Source: JABWBR01 sp036741235 | GTDB taxonomy: Bacteria > Bacteroidota > Bacteroidia > Chitinophagales > Saprospiraceae | Direction of reading: 5' to 3' | DNA length: 6,055 nucleotides | Assembly: GCA_036741235.1 (NCBI GenBank) | Contig: DAINSQ010000230.1 | Location: 1 to 6,055 of the forward strand | Shown: positions 1 to 5,254 of the stretch, one piece after another | Layout of the letters: each line of letters opens with the position of its first letter | Position numbering within the stretch: position 1 is the first letter of the stretch | Position numbers and translations under genes: made by a program | Notes under the pieces: model-generated | What the model was told of the DNA's origin: nothing | Databases searched by the model: none | Seen by the model: only the letters and a program-made list of their open reading frames with translations

Positions 1-20
1 AGTAGCGGGCTTTTCATGGT

Positions 21-103
21 ATGTTGTGTTATTAGGTTGTAGGTTGTAGGTTGTATGTTGTATGTTGTAGGTTGTAAGTTGTAAGTTGTATGTTGTAAGT
101 TGT
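21..103. repeat. Tandem heptamer array (AnGTTGT), 10 copies plus one detached copy
   Basis: Ten contiguous 7-bp units fill 34-103: three AGGTTGT, two ATGTTGT, one AGGTTGT, two AAGTTGT, one ATGTTGT and one AAGTTGT. A detached ATGTTGT lies at 21-27. All variation is at the second base (G, T or A) and the other six positions are invariant. On the minus strand the array reads ACAACCT and lies downstream of the P450 stop codon, beyond the octamer block. The first 20 bases of the window are not part of the array and I recognise nothing in them. Confidence 0.93.
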
Positions 104-110
104 CGGTTCG

Positions 111-138
111 TTTATAGGTTTATTGGTTTATAGGTTTA
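111..138. repeat. Tandem octamer array (TTTATWGG), 3.5 copies
   Basis: The units are TTTATAGG, TTTATTGG, TTTATAGG and a partial TTTA. It joins the heptamer array through TGTCGGTTCG (101-110). Both TGTCGGTT and TCGTTTATAGGTT recur in the convergent gap at 3605-3637, so the junction as well as the unit is shared. The following stretch to the P450 stop (139-190) is pyrimidine-rich on the plus strand, and I see no hairpin or terminator in it. Confidence 0.9.
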
Positions 139-190
139 CGCAAAAGTCGCACGGTAGCAAAGATCTCCCCCTCTCTCCCTCTCCAAGTCC

Positions 191-1561
191 CTACCTGGCC
201 TTTACCCCCATCCGCACGCCGTACCTTGGCCGTAGCGTAATCAGGGCCTGGGGCGTTACTAAGTGATCGGGCGCCGGGGTAAAATCATAGCGCTGCAGCA
301 TGGCTGTCAGCACCAATTGCATTTCCATAATAGCAAAATTATTGCCGATACACAGGCGCGGGCCTCCGCCGAAAGGCAGATAGGCATAGGGTGTATGCAT
401 TTTTTTATTGTGTTTACTAAACCGATCGGGGTCAAACTGGTGGGGATTTTGCCATAAATGCTCCGAGCGGTGCACGCCGTAAAAGTAGGTCACCACTACT
501 ACGCCTTTTGGGATGTGCAAACCTTCAAATTCGTCGTCTTCAGTAGCGATGCGGTCGGTAATCCAGGCAGGGGGGTACAGGCGCATGCTTTCCTCGATGA
601 TCTGGGTGATGTATTCGAGCTGGGGCAGATCTTCAAAAGCGGGTTTGCGGCCTCCCAATACGCGGTCGATTTCGGCGCGGGCTTTTGCCGCTATTTCGGG
701 GTGTTGACTGAGCAGATGCCAGGTCCACGACAAGGCATTGGCGGTGGTTTCGTGGCCGGCCACAAACAGGATGGCGCTTTCTTCGAGCAACTGCCTGTCT
801 GTCATGCCCTCGCCGGTGTCTTCATAGCGCGAATCGAGCAGCATTTGTAGCAGGTCGTCGTGAATCTCTTCCCGCAGTCGCCGTTTATGAATAATACCCA
901 GGACAATCTCGTCGAATTCCCTGGCCAGCATTTCGTGGCGCTGCAATTGCCCCGACATATTGAACCACCAGTTCAGATAGGGTTGTCTGATCTGCCTGAT
1001 GATGAATTCCTGCAGCGTCGTGATAATCGAAGACAGGCGCTGCAATTCTTCCTCTTTGATGTTGGCGCTAAACAGCGAACGCGCAACGATGTGGAAGGCC
1101 AGTTCCATCATCTTGGGGTACAGATCGATGGTGTTATTGTTTCTTTCCAGTTCCCGGTCAAATTGGTCGAGAAACTGGTCGATAACGCCCTGCATAATGT
1201 CAGTGAGCGCAGCCAGCCGCAGGCGGTGAAACCCGGGTTGGATCAGCCGTCGCTGGCGCAGCCAATAGTCGCCCTCGCTGGTGAGCAATCCGTGCCCCAG
1301 AAAGTGCGATAACTTGTCGAAGTGCATGGGCGAGCGCCGGTAGATGCGATGATGCTTTTGCAATACGTGTTGAATCAGTTCGGGTTCAGTGGTGAGCAAA
1401 CCTTTATATACCCCGCCGATATAGGTAAAAAATGTGGGGCCCATTTCCTGAAGCTGTTTATCGAGTACGCTGATCGGGTCGGTCACAAAACGCAGTGAAT
1501 TGCGGATGGCCTGCAGGCGGTGTACCGACGGCGTGTTAATGCGTGTAGATATTTCGGACAT
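191..1561 (-). CDS. Cytochrome P450 (soluble, class I-like monooxygenase)
   Basis: This 456-aa protein is a typical length for a soluble bacterial P450 and has no N-terminal membrane helix. It shows the full set of family signatures in order: the C-helix WLRQRR (residues 100-105); the I-helix oxygen-activation motif AGHETT (268-273); the K-helix ExxR (E324 to R327, followed by LYPP); the PxRF-type FDPDRF (376-381); and the haem loop FGGGPRLCIG (397-406), with Cys404 as the iron ligand. It should catalyse O2-dependent hydroxylation or a related oxidation using electrons from a separate ferredoxin or flavodoxin system, none of which is encoded here. The substrate cannot be read from the sequence. 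The QRRLIQPGFH C-helix region recalls fatty-acid- and terpenoid-oxidising bacterial P450s, but that is only a hint. The ATG at 1561 has no Shine-Dalgarno sequence, as is usual in Bacteroidota, and the stop is TAG. It is transcribed divergently from the acyl-CoA dehydrogenase. No key residue is missing. Confidence 0.96.
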   Translation of the reverse strand: MSEISTRINTPSVHRLQAIRNSLRFVTDPISVLDKQLQEMGPTFFTYIGGVYKGLLTTEPELIQHVLQKHHRIYRRSPMHFDKLSHFLGHGLLTSEGDYWLRQRRLIQPGFHRLRLAALTDIMQGVIDQFLDQFDRELERNNNTIDLYPKMMELAFHIVARSLFSANIKEEELQRLSSIITTLQEFIIRQIRQPYLNWWFNMSGQLQRHEMLAREFDEIVLGIIHKRRLREEIHDDLLQMLLDSRYEDTGEGMTDRQLLEESAILFVAGHETTANALSWTWHLLSQHPEIAAKARAEIDRVLGGRKPAFEDLPQLEYITQIIEESMRLYPPAWITDRIATEDDEFEGLHIPKGVVVVTYFYGVHRSEHLWQNPHQFDPDRFSKHNKKMHTPYAYLPFGGGPRLCIGNNFAIMEMQLVLTAMLQRYDFTPAPDHLVTPQALITLRPRYGVRMGVKAR

Positions 1562-1613
1562 AAGTTGATGTTTTAGTGGTTGGAGTATGGCGCCGGGGCC
1601 AAAACCCGATTAC

Positions 1614-1621
1614 CAAAAATA
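1614..1621 (-). promoter_or_regulatory. Candidate -7 element for the P450 gene
   Basis: Read on the minus strand, these bases are TATTTTTG, a full match to the Bacteroidota -7 consensus TAnnTTTG. They lie about 50 nt upstream of the P450 start codon. A TTTG that could serve as the -33 element lies at 1648-1651, but the 26-nt gap is longer than usual. The assignment is therefore tentative. Confidence 0.35.
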
Positions 1622-1670
1622 ACAAAATACTGCTGACATAGCGATGACAAATGTCTTCCTTCCTGAAGAA

Positions 1671-1688
1671 GTTGTATTCATTTACAAC
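1671..1688. promoter_or_regulatory. Inverted repeat GTTGTA-N6-TACAAC
   Basis: Perfect 6-bp arms are separated by 6 bp within the P450/acyl-CoA dehydrogenase divergent region. The geometry suits a dimeric regulator site upstream of both predicted promoters. The arm also equals the core of the heptamer repeat seen elsewhere in the window, which may be chance. It is AT-rich and short, so functional status is uncertain. Confidence 0.35.
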
Positions 1689-1706
1689 GTCAGGTTTGTT
1701 AATTTT

Positions 1707-1722
1707 TAGCGAAAATTCGCAA
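1707..1722. promoter_or_regulatory. Candidate operator, copy 1 (GCGAA-N2-TTCGC)
   Basis: TAGCGAAAATTCGCAA contains the arms GCGAA and TTCGC around a 2-bp centre. It is an imperfect version of the 16-bp palindrome at 1771-1786, with matching arms and the same phase. The two centres are 64 bp apart, about six helical turns, so dimers on both sites could lie on one face of the DNA. It lies about 20 bp upstream of the proposed -35 of the acyl-CoA dehydrogenase. Confidence 0.6.
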
Positions 1723-1739
1723 TTTTTTCGAATGATATC

Positions 1740-1770
1740 TTTACAAAAAGACAAAAACAACTTAATATTG
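1740..1770 (+). promoter_or_regulatory. Predicted promoter of the acyl-CoA dehydrogenase gene
   Basis: TTTACA (1740-1745) and TAATAT (1763-1768) are separated by exactly 17 bp, a good match to a primary-sigma promoter. Read in Bacteroidota terms, TAATATTG (1763-1770) agrees with TAnnTTTG at all but one constrained base. Initiation would fall near 1775-1778, inside the palindrome at 1771-1786, giving a leader of about 25 nt. Confidence 0.5.
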
Positions 1771-1786
1771 TAGCGAATATTCGCTA
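1771..1786. promoter_or_regulatory. Candidate operator, copy 2 (perfect 16-bp palindrome)
   Basis: TAGCGAATATTCGCTA is identical to its own reverse complement. It begins directly after the predicted -7/-10 element and ends 13 bp before the ATG of the acyl-CoA dehydrogenase. A protein bound here would block initiation or early elongation. Palindromes of this size are typical of TetR- or MarR-family dimers, which commonly sense acyl-CoAs at fatty-acid degradation genes. The identity of the regulator is an inference, and no regulator gene is in the window. Confidence 0.65.
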
Positions 1787-1799
1787 AAAAATAAGAATC

Positions 1800-3602
1800 A
1801 TGCAAGATACACTCATCAAAACCGACGTACTCAAGGGCGGCGAGTACCTCATCAAAGATAGCAAGCCGGAAGATATCTTCATCCCTGAAGAAATCAACGA
1901 AGAGCAGCGCATGATCAAAGACATGGTGCTGGATTTCCTCTACCAGGAGATTTTTCCCAATTTGGAAAAAATTGATCGTCAGGAGGACAACATAACGGTC
2001 AAGTTGCTCGATAAAATGGCGGCCCTGGGCTTATTGGGCACGCACATGCCGATAGAATACGGCGGTTCGGCGCTTGATACCAATACCAATACGCTGATAT
2101 GCGATGTGATAGGCCCGGCTGCGTCGTTTACGGTGCCTTATGCCGCCCATACGGGTATCGGCATGTTGCCTATATTATATTTCGGAACGGAGGCGCAAAA
2201 GCAAAACTACCTGCCCCGTCTGATCAGCGGTGAATTGAAAGCCGCGTATTGCCTCACCGAGCCAGGTTCAGGTTCCGATGCGCTGGCAGCCAAAACCCGC
2301 GCCGATTTGAGCGCCGACGGCACGCATTACGTGCTCAACGGCCAGAAGATGTGGATCACCAATTCGGGCTTTGCCGATTTGTTTATTGTTTTTGCGCAGG
2401 TGGGCGGCGACAAGTTTACGGGTTTTATCGTTGAGCGCAACATTCCCGGCATTACCCTGGGCGCCGAAGAAAACAAGCTGGGTATCAAGGGCTCTTCTAC
2501 CCGGCAGGTATTTTTTGAAAATGTGAAAGTACCCGCCGAAAATGTGCTGGGTGAAATCGGCAAGGGCCACCTCATCGCGTTTAACGCCCTGAACGTGGGT
2601 CGTTTCAAACTGTGCGTTTTGTCGACCGGCGGCGCCAAGAAAAGCGTGACCACCGCCGTGCGCTACGCCAATGAGCGTTTCCAGTTCGGCGAGCCGATTT
2701 CCAATTTCGGCGCCATACAATATAAGCTGGCCGAACAGGTCATCCGCCTGTTTGCCAACGACAGCGCGATGTACCGCGTGTCGAATATGATGCAGGAAAG
2801 CGAAAAACGGCACGAAGCCGCCGGCGTCGCCTTTGGCGAGGCCAAACTCCGGGCCGCTGAAGAATACGCTATCGAATGCGCGATGCTGAAGGTGTCGGGT
2901 TCGGAAGCCCTCGATTATGTGGTCGATGAAACGCTGCAAATCCACGGCGGCATGGGTTATTCCGAAGAAGGCACCGCCGCCCGCGCCTACCGCGATGCGC
3001 GCATCAACCGCATCTACGAAGGCACCAACGAAATCAACCGCCTGCTCACTGTTGATATGCTCTTGAAACGCGCGCTCAAAGGCGCTATTGATATTGTGGG
3101 CCCGGCCTGGTCCGTTCAAAAAGAACTGGCCGCTATGCCTTCGATGGAACAAGCCGAGGGGCCCTACGGTGAGGAAGAACGCGCCGTTCGCGATTTCAAG
3201 AAAATCGTGCTGATGGTAGCCGGCGCCGCCGCCAAAATGCAGATGGACGGCAAGCTCAACCTGAAAGACGAGCAGGAAATCATCGCCAATGTGGCCAATA
3301 TGATGATCGACGTATTCCTGGCCGAATCACTGCTGCTGCGCGTGCAAAAGCTGTCGACGATGGCGGAAAAGCCGGCGGCTCAGGAAGTTTATGATGCCAT
3401 ACTCCGGGTTTTTGTGCACGACGCTACCGCCCGCATTCAAAAAGAAGGCGCCGACGCACTCGCTTCTTTCGCTGAAGGCGACCTGCTGCGCACCCTGATG
3501 ATGGGCCTCAAACGCTTTTCGAAATACCCGCCGGTAAATGTGAAAGAAGAGCGCCGCAAAATTGCCGCCGCGCTGATTGAGGCGAATGAGTGGTGTTTTT
3601 GA
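1800..3602 (+). CDS. Acyl-CoA dehydrogenase, long form with C-terminal extension
   Basis: This 600-aa FAD enzyme introduces the alpha-beta double bond into acyl-CoA in the first step of beta-oxidation and passes electrons to an electron-transfer flavoprotein. The N-terminal helical domain spans roughly residues 30-145. The central beta domain carries YCLTEPGSGSDA (150-161) and the flavin-contacting WITNSG (185-190). The C-terminal helical domain has NERFQFG (291-297), IHGGMGY (381-387) and IYEGTNEINR (405-414). Glu407 is placed as the catalytic base, as in medium- and very-long-chain enzymes. About 180 further residues (420-600) make it longer than the 380-400-aa short and medium enzymes and resemble the VLCAD/ACAD9 architecture, so a long-chain substrate is likely but unproven. 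The ATG at 1800 lies 13 bp after a palindromic operator and has no clear ribosome binding site. Unlike many beta-oxidation loci, no thiolase or hydratase/hydroxyacyl-CoA dehydrogenase gene adjoins it. The gene ends at a large convergent palindrome. Confidence 0.96.
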   Translation: MQDTLIKTDVLKGGEYLIKDSKPEDIFIPEEINEEQRMIKDMVLDFLYQEIFPNLEKIDRQEDNITVKLLDKMAALGLLGTHMPIEYGGSALDTNTNTLICDVIGPAASFTVPYAAHTGIGMLPILYFGTEAQKQNYLPRLISGELKAAYCLTEPGSGSDALAAKTRADLSADGTHYVLNGQKMWITNSGFADLFIVFAQVGGDKFTGFIVERNIPGITLGAEENKLGIKGSSTRQVFFENVKVPAENVLGEIGKGHLIAFNALNVGRFKLCVLSTGGAKKSVTTAVRYANERFQFGEPISNFGAIQYKLAEQVIRLFANDSAMYRVSNMMQESEKRHEAAGVAFGEAKLRAAEEYAIECAMLKVSGSEALDYVVDETLQIHGGMGYSEEGTAARAYRDARINRIYEGTNEINRLLTVDMLLKRALKGAIDIVGPAWSVQKELAAMPSMEQAEGPYGEEERAVRDFKKIVLMVAGAAAKMQMDGKLNLKDEQEIIANVANMMIDVFLAESLLLRVQKLSTMAEKPAAQEVYDAILRVFVHDATARIQKEGADALASFAEGDLLRTLMMGLKRFSKYPPVNVKEERRKIAAALIEANEWCF

Positions 3603-3605
3603 GGT

Positions 3606-3717
3606 GTCGGTTGTTGTCGTAGGGTCGTTTATAGGTTGATGGGTTTATAAGTTTATGAATAACCCCATAAACCTATCAACCTATAAACGAGCAGACAACC
3701 CAGAGCTGACAACCGAC
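3606..3717. terminator. Large palindrome between convergent genes, probable bidirectional terminator or 3'-end element
   Basis: The 122-nt gap between the two convergent stop codons is nearly all inverted repeat. The inner arms are 3625-3648 and 3667-3690: 24 positions with one mismatch, which becomes a G-U pair in the plus-strand transcript. They enclose an 18-nt loop. Outer arms GTCGGTTGT (3606-3614) and ACAACCGAC (3709-3717) match perfectly. The inner arms are built of 8-bp units (TTTATAGG, TTGATGGG, TTTATAAG; and ATAAACCT, ATCAACCT on the right), the same octamer as at 111-138. Either transcript would end in a long hairpin. There is no U-tract after the stem on either strand, so classical intrinsic termination is not assured, and a role in 3'-end protection is equally possible. 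Confidence 0.7.
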
Positions 3718-3724
3718 TCCCCCC

Positions 3725-4762
3725 TTACGACGTCACCTGCCTGCTCCTCAGCATTACGGCCAGCGAATCGTCATTTTCAATGATCTCAAAGAAAGACTCG
3801 AGGTAAGCGGCAACTTGCCGGCGGCTGGCGTCACTCAGGCCTTTCAAGTTGTGGCATAGTTGGAACAACTCGGCTTTTTGGGCTTTAAAAATCTCCAATG
3901 TGTTTCTCAGCGACTCGCAATCCTTGCCGCGGTACTGAAAAAAGCGCTCCGTAACGCGGTTGATGGGCATTTGCGGGTGGGGTTTGGCATAGGGCGCGTT
4001 GACCAGTCCGGCGTAGTCAAAATCATAGGGCACCGGTGTAGGGGCGCTTTTGCCTTCCAGTTGTACCAGCTTGATATTGTGCTGATCGCCGAGGTTCCAG
4101 TCGGTATTGCCGATCATGTATTGGAATACGGTGATGAGGCGGTATTGCCCTGCGTCGATTTGCTTGCATTTTTGGGGGCCTCCTTCCAATACCGTTCCGC
4201 CCAGTCGTTGGGCCATTTCCCTGGTGTTTTCCAATATAATAGCGTAATGGGTTATAGGTTCCATATCGCCTTCGCGGTCGCGGTAGGTTACCCGGGCCAG
4301 TTGCACGCGGAAGCTTTTGTCGGTCAGGCTGTTCAGCATTTTATACGCGAGGTATTCTTTCAACAGCAGTTGCTCGTTGTCGGTGCACTGGGTTACGAGT
4401 TTAAGGCTGCTATGGCCTTGTAGTCCGGTTTGGCGCAATTGCTCACTGTCGAAGTTGAGCTTCAGCGGCGGGAACTCGCAGTATTGGCGGCGGGTTTTAC
4501 CGCGCAGGGCTGCTTCGGCCTGCCATTGGCTCGTGCTGCCGTCGGCAAGCGTCCAGTTGATCAACGCCGGTTGGCCGTCTACCGCCGCCCTGTCGGCCAG
4601 CAGGGTCGACAAGTCGGTGGTGATGGTCATTTCCAGGGGCTGTTCTTGTACAATAGTATCAAAAAGGCTTGGAGCAGCCTGCTCGCTTTTGTTTTGGCGA
4701 AGCCATAAAAAAGCGCCGGCGCTTACCAGGATGACAGAAATAATGGCGAAATAGGTTTTCAT
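3725..4762 (-). CDS. Membrane-anchored or exported CotH-kinase-like protein (divergent)
   Basis: This 345-aa protein starts at MKTYFAIISV. A hydrophobic helix at residues 4-20 is followed by LRQNK, suggesting a signal anchor or uncleaved signal, and there is no lipobox cysteine. The body resembles the CotH fold, an atypical protein-kinase-like family. LRGKTRRQYCEFPPLKLNF (86-104) matches the family's RGxS...KxPYxIKF-type segment. LKLVTQC (120-126) offers Lys121 as the nucleotide-binding lysine. LLLKEYLAYKML (132-143) offers Glu136. THYAIILEN (171-179) aligns with the usual YGxYLLxE. GNTDWNLGDQHN (218-229) looks like a catalytic loop with Asp221 and Asn229. PYDFDYAG (245-252) looks like the metal-binding DxD. 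Substrate and activity are unknown, and it may be a pseudokinase. A longer frame opens at 4864, but 4762 is preferred: it gives a clean N-terminal hydrophobic segment and lies downstream of the promoter-like CAACTTTG. The kinase-like assignment is motif-based. Confidence 0.8.
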   Translation of the reverse strand: MKTYFAIISVILVSAGAFLWLRQNKSEQAAPSLFDTIVQEQPLEMTITTDLSTLLADRAAVDGQPALINWTLADGSTSQWQAEAALRGKTRRQYCEFPPLKLNFDSEQLRQTGLQGHSSLKLVTQCTDNEQLLLKEYLAYKMLNSLTDKSFRVQLARVTYRDREGDMEPITHYAIILENTREMAQRLGGTVLEGGPQKCKQIDAGQYRLITVFQYMIGNTDWNLGDQHNIKLVQLEGKSAPTPVPYDFDYAGLVNAPYAKPHPQMPINRVTERFFQYRGKDCESLRNTLEIFKAQKAELFQLCHNLKGLSDASRRQVAAYLESFFEIIENDDSLAVMLRSRQVTS

Positions 4763-4828
4763 GATACGGGCGATTGTTTGCTTTAGCGCAATATTGTTAT
4801 TGGTTAAATGCGCTATTATATATGTCCG

Positions 4829-4836
4829 CAAAGTTG
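4829..4836 (-). promoter_or_regulatory. Candidate -7 element for the CotH-like gene
   Basis: Read on the minus strand this is CAACTTTG, which differs from TAnnTTTG only at the first base. Initiation about 7 nt downstream (near 4822) would give a leader of about 60 nt to the start at 4762 and would exclude the upstream in-frame ATG at 4864. No convincing -33 element is seen. Confidence 0.4.
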
Positions 4837-4913
4837 CAGTAAAGGTTGCTTCCGCGCTCGCCACACTCGATGAAACCGCCCTTCAGCCGCTCCGAACGCT
4901 ATTTTTTTTGGAT

Positions 4914-4970
4914 AAAAGGCCTTTTTTGTTCGAAAAAAGAAAAAAACCGGCTTTTTGAAATATTCGAATA
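4914..4970. other. Cluster of short dyads in the divergent region
   Basis: Within the 492-nt gap between the divergent CotH-like gene and the secreted-protein gene lie AAAAGGCCTTTT (4914-4925, perfect), C-T6-GTTCG-A6-G (4921-4939, perfect 7-bp arms), an A-tract/CCGG/T-tract near-palindrome (4941-4956), and TATTCGAATA (4961-4970, perfect). The first two overlap, so they could form only one at a time. They lie about 80-150 bp upstream of the predicted CotH-like promoter. They may be regulator sites or simply AT-rich sequence. Confidence 0.35.
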
Positions 4971-5018
4971 GGGGTAAAAGACCTTTTGCGCATCATAAAA
5001 TAAAAGCCATTGCTTTTG

Positions 5019-5056
5019 AATTAATTTAAATTTAAAATTTAAAAAATTTAAAATAG
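5019..5056. other. Very AT-rich tract upstream of the secreted-protein gene
   Basis: This is a run of alternating A and T tracts (repeats of the type AATTTAAA), almost free of G and C. It ends about 120 bp before the predicted promoter at 5179. Such tracts often bend DNA or bind nucleoid proteins. No gene, RNA or second promoter can be supported in the rest of this divergent gap beyond the entries listed here. Confidence 0.5.
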
Positions 5057-5071
5057 CAAAATAAAGATGAA

Positions 5072-5140
5072 GATAGTGATTGTTGTATAGTGCTATTCTT
5101 GCTGATATTTGGCAGCGCAGGTTAAAATAGTATCACTATC
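5072..5140. promoter_or_regulatory. Long-spaced inverted repeat GATAGTGAT ... ATCACTATC
   Basis: Perfect 9-bp arms at 5072-5080 and 5132-5140 are separated by 51 bp. A further ATAGTG lies at 5087-5092, 14 bp after the one in the left arm. The set sits 39-107 bp upstream of the predicted -7 element at 5179. This fits a pair or trio of regulator half-sites upstream of the secreted-protein gene better than an RNA structure, since it lies ahead of the predicted transcription start. Confidence 0.4.
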
Positions 5141-5178
5141 GGTCAATTAAAAGGTAGCGAAAGCGCCCGGCGCCACCC

Positions 5179-5186
5179 TACTTTTG
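5179..5186 (+). promoter_or_regulatory. Predicted -7 element of the secreted-protein gene
   Basis: TACTTTTG is an exact match to TAnnTTTG, the Bacteroidota -7 consensus, and is followed by CC. Initiation near 5193 would give a leader of about 60 nt, similar to that inferred for the divergent CotH-like gene. No TTTG is seen at the usual -33 distance. Confidence 0.5.
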
Positions 5187-5254
5187 CCGTATCAATTTTC
5201 ACCCGACAGTTTGAAAAACGAACCGACATCATCATTAATCAAACAACTGTTATT

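Noticed and set aside
1..20. End of an upstream gene at the left edge
   Set aside because: Twenty bases are too few to support any coding or structural call.
21..138. CRISPR array or telomere-like sequence
   Set aside because: The units are 7-8 bp and directly adjacent, with no unique spacers, so it is not CRISPR. The resemblance to telomeric repeats is superficial, because the arrays lie between chromosomal genes and occur in both orientations.
458..1312. Plus-strand open frames of 130 and 150 aa within the P450 gene
   Set aside because: They are antisense to a well-supported P450, have no motif or promoter, and read as shadow translations.
1536..1805. 89-aa minus-strand frame across the P450/dehydrogenase control region
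   Set aside because: It overlaps both start codons and the operator palindromes, its composition is that of translated AT-rich DNA, and no promoter is available to it.
2268..3152. 294-aa open frame antisense to the acyl-CoA dehydrogenase
   Set aside because: It lies wholly inside a gene with complete family motifs, its translation shows no recognisable domain, and long antisense frames are expected opposite GC-rich third codon positions.
3860..4754. Plus-strand frames of 187, 145 and 92 aa opposite the CotH-like gene
   Set aside because: They are shadows of the minus-strand gene, whose protein has coherent motifs and a membrane segment. These translations have neither.
4763..4864. N-terminal extension of the CotH-like protein from an upstream ATG at 4864
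   Set aside because: It would add 34 residues before the hydrophobic segment and begin upstream of the likely promoter at 4829-4836. The start at 4762 gives a standard N-terminal signal or anchor.
4761..4958. 65-aa plus-strand frame at the start of the divergent region
   Set aside because: It overlaps the start region of the CotH-like gene in antisense, and its C-terminus is translated A/T tracts. No start signal supports it.
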